NCBI GenBank assembly: GCA_036403035.1
Contig: DASWRT010000184.1
Location: 1 to 7,843, forward strand
Source: DASWRT01 sp036403035
GTDB lineage: Bacteria; Pseudomonadota; Alphaproteobacteria; ATCC43930; CGMCC-115725
Direction of reading: 5' to 3'
Length of the DNA: 7,843 nucleotides
Below the pieces are notes generated by a model that made no database searches, had not been told where the DNA came from, and saw nothing but the letters and a program-made list of their open reading frames with translations. The position numbers and the translations under genes are program-made. Numbering within the stretch: position 1 is the first letter of the stretch; each line of letters begins with the position of its first letter. Below, piece by piece: positions 5,444 through 7,843 of the stretch.

Positions 5444-6685
5444 ATGCTGTCTCCGTCCGAGATCGCGGCGCTCGACCGCGACGATGAACTGGCCGGCTTC
5501 CGTGACCGCTTCGCGCTGCCGGACGGCGTGGTCTACCTCGACGGCAACTCGCTGGGGGCGCTGCCGAAGGCGACCGCTGCGCGGGTCGCCGCGATCGTCG
5601 CGACGGAATGGGGCACGGACCTGATCCGGAGCTGGAACAAGCACGCCTGGGTCGAGATGCCGCGCCGCATCGGTGACAAAATCGCCCGGCTGATCGGCGC
5701 CGCGCCGGGCGAGGTCGCAGTCGCCGATTCCACCTCGGTCAACCTGTTCAAGCTGCTCGCCGCGGCGCTGCCGCACCGTCCGGGGCGGCGCGTCATCCTG
5801 TCCGAGCGCGACAATTTCCCGACGGACCTCTACATCGCGCAAGGCGTCGCGGCGCTGTTCGGCGGTGGCGGGGTGGAGCTTCGCACCGTCGCATCGCCGG
5901 ACGAGGTCGAGGCGGCGATCGACGGCGACACCGCGGTCGTGATGCTGACGCACGTCAATTACCGCAACGGCCGCATCCACGACATGGCGCGGATCACCGC
6001 GCGGGCGCACGAGGCGGGCGCGCTGATGCTCTGGGACCTTGCGCACAGCGCCGGGGCGCTGCCCGTCGATCTCGGCGGCTGCGACGCCGACCTCGCGATC
6101 GGCTGCGGCTACAAGTACCTGAACGGCGGTCCCGGCGCGCCGGCCTTCCTTTATGTCGCCAAGCGGCTCCAGGACCGGATCGCCTCGCCGATCACCGGCT
6201 GGTTCGGCCACGCAGCACCCTTCGCCTTCGATCCCGGCTACCGGCCCGCCGACGGCATCGCACGCTTCCTTGCCGGCACGCCGCCGGTGCTGAGCCTCGG
6301 CGCGCTGGAGGTCGGCATCGACTTGATGCTGGAGGCCGACATCGCCGCGATCCGGCGCAAGTCGCAGCGCCTCTGCACGCTGTTCCAGGATCTCGTCGAG
6401 CGCGACTGCGCCGGGCACGGGCTGACGCTCGTCTCGCCGCGCGACGCGGACCGGCGCGGCAGCCAGGTCTGCTTCGCGCACCCGGACGGCTACGCGATCA
6501 TGCAGGCGCTGATCGCGCGCGGCGTCATCGGCGACTTCCGCGCTCCCGACATCCTGCGCTTCGGCTTCGCGCCGCTCTATCTGCGCTATGCGGACATCGC
6601 GGAGGCGGTGGCGATCCTGCGCGACATCCTGGAGACGCGGGCGTGGGACCGGCCGGAATACTGCGTCCGCGCTGCGGTCACTTGA
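5444..6685 (+). CDS. kynU: Kynureninase KynU (PLP-dependent)
   Basis: A 413-residue fold-type I PLP enzyme, full length for kynureninase. It cleaves L-kynurenine to anthranilate and L-alanine. Numbered from ATG 5444: YLDGNSLG (31-38, substrate end of the site), DSTSVNLFKLL (95-105, phosphate binding), NFPTD (124-128), and DLAHSAGALPVDL (198-210), whose D198 contacts the PLP ring nitrogen. Then GCGYKYLNGGPG (220-231) with K224 as the Schiff-base lysine, and GWFGH (252-256). These match the pattern of characterised kynureninases. The start is ambiguous: an in-frame GTG at 5435, one base after the kynB stop, would add three residues. ATG is preferred because GAG lies upstream at usable distance. 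The tight junction suggests translational coupling with kynB. No residue appears to be missing. Confidence 0.95.
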   Translation: MLSPSEIAALDRDDELAGFRDRFALPDGVVYLDGNSLGALPKATAARVAAIVATEWGTDLIRSWNKHAWVEMPRRIGDKIARLIGAAPGEVAVADSTSVNLFKLLAAALPHRPGRRVILSERDNFPTDLYIAQGVAALFGGGGVELRTVASPDEVEAAIDGDTAVVMLTHVNYRNGRIHDMARITARAHEAGALMLWDLAHSAGALPVDLGGCDADLAIGCGYKYLNGGPGAPAFLYVAKRLQDRIASPITGWFGHAAPFAFDPGYRPADGIARFLAGTPPVLSLGALEVGIDLMLEADIAAIRRKSQRLCTLFQDLVERDCAGHGLTLVSPRDADRRGSQVCFAHPDGYAIMQALIARGVIGDFRAPDILRFGFAPLYLRYADIAEAVAILRDILETRAWDRPEYCVRAAVT

Positions 6686-6739
6686 CGGCCGCGGAAGCCG
6701 CATGCAACGTCGACGCCGGTTCGTTTTGTGCCTTCTAAC

Positions 6740-6787
6740 GTAGGGGCGGCCCTTGGGCCGCCCGGGCGGGGCAAGCCCCGCCCCTAC
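6740..6787. repeat. Double-hairpin palindromic repeat (REP/MITE-like) between convergent kynU and kynA
   Basis: Outer arms GTAGGGGCGG (6740-6749) and CCGCCCCTAC (6778-6787) are perfectly inverted. Within them are two adjacent perfect hairpins: GGGCGGCCC-TT-GGGCCGCCC (6744-6763) and GGGCGGGGC-AA-GCCCCGCCC (6764-6783). Flanking CTAA (6735-6738) and TTAG (6790-6793) extend the outer symmetry imperfectly. The cloverleaf-like design resembles the dispersed intergenic palindromes starting GTAGGGGC and ending GCCCCTAC that occur in many bacterial genomes. It lies where two genes converge and could also act as a bidirectional transcription barrier, although no T-run is present. Only one copy is in the window, so its repeat status is inferred. 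Confidence 0.75.
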
Positions 6788-6824
6788 AATTAGGAGTAGT
6801 ACTCGGAGCGCAGTGATTCTCGTC

Positions 6825-7673
6825 TCAAAGCTCCGTCCGCAGGTCCCACAGCTCCGGGAAGAAGCGGATGTCGAGCGCCTTGCGCAGATAGGCGACCCCG
6901 GCGGTGCCGCCGGTGCCGCGCTTGAAGCCGATGATGCGCTGAACCGTCGTCACGTGGCGGAAGCGCCATTGCTGGAACCAGTCCTCCAGGTCGACCAGCT
7001 CCTCGGCCAGCTCGTACAGGTCCCAGTGGGTTGCGGTGTCGCGATAGATCGCGAGCCACGCGTCGCGCACGCTTTCGTCCGGCTGGTACTGTTTGCCGAA
7101 ATCCCGCTTCAGCACCGCCTCGTCGATCGCGAAGCCGCGCCGCGCCAGGAGCGCGATCGCCTCGTCATAGAGGCTCGGCGCCTCGAAGGTTGCCTTCAAT
7201 GCGCCGAACAGCGCGTCATTGTGCCGGTGCGGTTCCATCATCACGGCGTTCTTGTTGCCCATGATGAATTCGATCATCCGGTACTGGTGCGACTGGAAGC
7301 CGGAGGAGTGGCCGAGCTTGTCGCGGAATTTCGTGTAGTCGGCCGGCGTCATCGTCGACAGCACGTCCCAGGACTGGATGAGCTGCGCCTGGATCCGCCC
7401 GACCCGCGCCATGTTCTTGAATGCGGGCTGAAGGTGATCCCGCCGGATCTCGGCGAGCGCTGCGCTCAGCTCGTGCAGCGCCAGCTTCATCCACAGCTCG
7501 GTCGCTTGATGGATGATGATGAACAGCATCTCGTCGTGCTGGTCGGAGAGCGGGCGCTGGAGCGCGAGCAGACCGTCGAGCTGCAGATAATCGCCGTAGC
7601 TCATCGACGCGCTGAAATCGGTGTGCGCGCCGGTGGTCTCGTCGCGGTTCGGGGGTGGTCGTGACATCGCCAT
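6825..7673 (-). CDS. kynA: Tryptophan 2,3-dioxygenase KynA (TDO)
   Basis: A complete 282-residue heme dioxygenase of the bacterial TDO type. It oxidises L-tryptophan with O2 to N-formylkynurenine, the committing step that feeds KynB and KynU. The signature YGDYLQLDGLL (26-36) is followed by F51 and H55 in the distal heme pocket, then Y113 and R117 (R117 contacts the substrate carboxylate in characterised TDO). Further on are H240 in FRHVTTVQR, the proximal heme ligand, and T254 in the GTGGT loop. The numbering coincides with my recollection of the Xanthomonas enzyme, which argues for the start at ATG 7673. A second in-frame ATG at 7667 is possible. AAGG lies 4 bases upstream of the first. It converges on kynU rather than joining its operon. 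An upstream gene ends only 35 bp before the start, so cotranscription with that gene is possible. Confidence 0.96.
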   Translation of the reverse strand: MAMSRPPPNRDETTGAHTDFSASMSYGDYLQLDGLLALQRPLSDQHDEMLFIIIHQATELWMKLALHELSAALAEIRRDHLQPAFKNMARVGRIQAQLIQSWDVLSTMTPADYTKFRDKLGHSSGFQSHQYRMIEFIMGNKNAVMMEPHRHNDALFGALKATFEAPSLYDEAIALLARRGFAIDEAVLKRDFGKQYQPDESVRDAWLAIYRDTATHWDLYELAEELVDLEDWFQQWRFRHVTTVQRIIGFKRGTGGTAGVAYLRKALDIRFFPELWDLRTEL

Positions 7674-7708
7674 AGTGCCTTGGTAGCCGTTTCGGCCAGC
7701 ATAGCGCG

Positions 7709-7843
7709 TCAGAAGTAGAAATGCGCGCCGACGCCGAGGAACTCGATCTGCTCCAGGTAGAACTGCCCGTTCCGGTTGTGGCCAATGTAGTACTCCGGAA
7801 GGAGCTGCACCTTGTCCCCGACATCTAACGGGCGCTCGATCTG
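7709..7843 (-). CDS. C-terminal fragment, probable outer-membrane beta-barrel protein
   Basis: The last 44 codons of a gene entering from the right edge, ending at TGA (7711-7709). The fragment is rich in aromatic residues and reads as two or three amphipathic beta strands (about 'KVQLLPEYYIGHN' and 'GQFYLEQIEFLGVGAHFYF'), with a polar N-R-N-G turn between. The final residue is Phe, and hydrophobic side chains fall at positions -1, -3, -5, -7 and -9. This is the C-terminal strand pattern recognised by the BAM machinery in outer-membrane proteins. The family cannot be told from this piece. It lies 35 bp upstream of kynA on the same strand and might share its transcript; any functional link (for example substrate uptake) is speculation. 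Confidence 0.65.
   Translation of the reverse strand, partial: QIERPLDVGDKVQLLPEYYIGHNRNGQFYLEQIEFLGVGAHFYF

Noticed and set aside
5225..6703. 492-codon open frame on the minus strand, opposite kynB and kynU
   Set aside because: Antisense shadow of two clear enzymes; long stop-free antisense frames are expected at this GC content.
6753..7664. 303-codon open frame on the plus strand, opposite kynA
   Set aside because: Antisense shadow of KynA, starting inside the double-hairpin repeat; no protein-family character.
7216..7824. 202-codon minus-strand frame spanning the kynA start and the upstream gene end
   Set aside because: It overlaps two better-supported frames and reads as low-complexity Arg/Ser/Ala sequence.

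Overview
GC-rich bacterial DNA, gene-dense, with strong third-position G/C bias. Proteins of the 'ligase-associated' DNA-repair type (PdeM-like nuclease and DEXH helicase), a phasin and a KynA/KynB/KynU tryptophan pathway together suggest a proteobacterium, most likely an alphaproteobacterium that makes polyhydroxyalkanoate. This placement is an inference from gene content and composition; there is no rRNA or other marker in the window.

Left part (1-4708), all genes on the minus strand. Reading in the direction of transcription: a full-length ligase-associated DEXH-box helicase (4708-2225), a 264-bp gap with two dyads and a good promoter candidate, a 128-residue phasin (1960-1574), a 388-bp gap, an unrecognised 244-residue protein containing two diverged copies of one module (1185-451), and the N-terminal 125 residues of a PdeM-like metallophosphoesterase that runs off the left edge (376-1). 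In many genomes the helicase and PdeM genes are direct neighbours; here about 1.85 kb with two unrelated genes lies between them.

Right part (4709-7843). A 98-bp divergent spacer separates the helicase from kynB and kynU, which read rightward with 10 bp between them (kynB may be translated from a leaderless mRNA). kynA reads leftward and converges on kynU. Their 139-bp spacer holds a striking 48-bp element: two perfect 9-bp hairpins back to back, enclosed by a perfect 10-bp outer inverted repeat. Beyond kynA is the last 44 codons of another minus-strand gene whose C-terminus looks like the closing strand of an outer-membrane beta-barrel.

Together KynA (tryptophan to N-formylkynurenine), KynB (to kynurenine) and KynU (to anthranilate plus alanine) form a complete route from tryptophan to anthranilate; no kynurenine monooxygenase or dedicated regulator is visible. 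I see no CRISPR array, tRNA, rRNA, insertion sequence or phage gene. I do not find a clear new defence or mobile system. The best candidates for something undescribed are the duplicated-module protein beside pdeM and the double-hairpin repeat.
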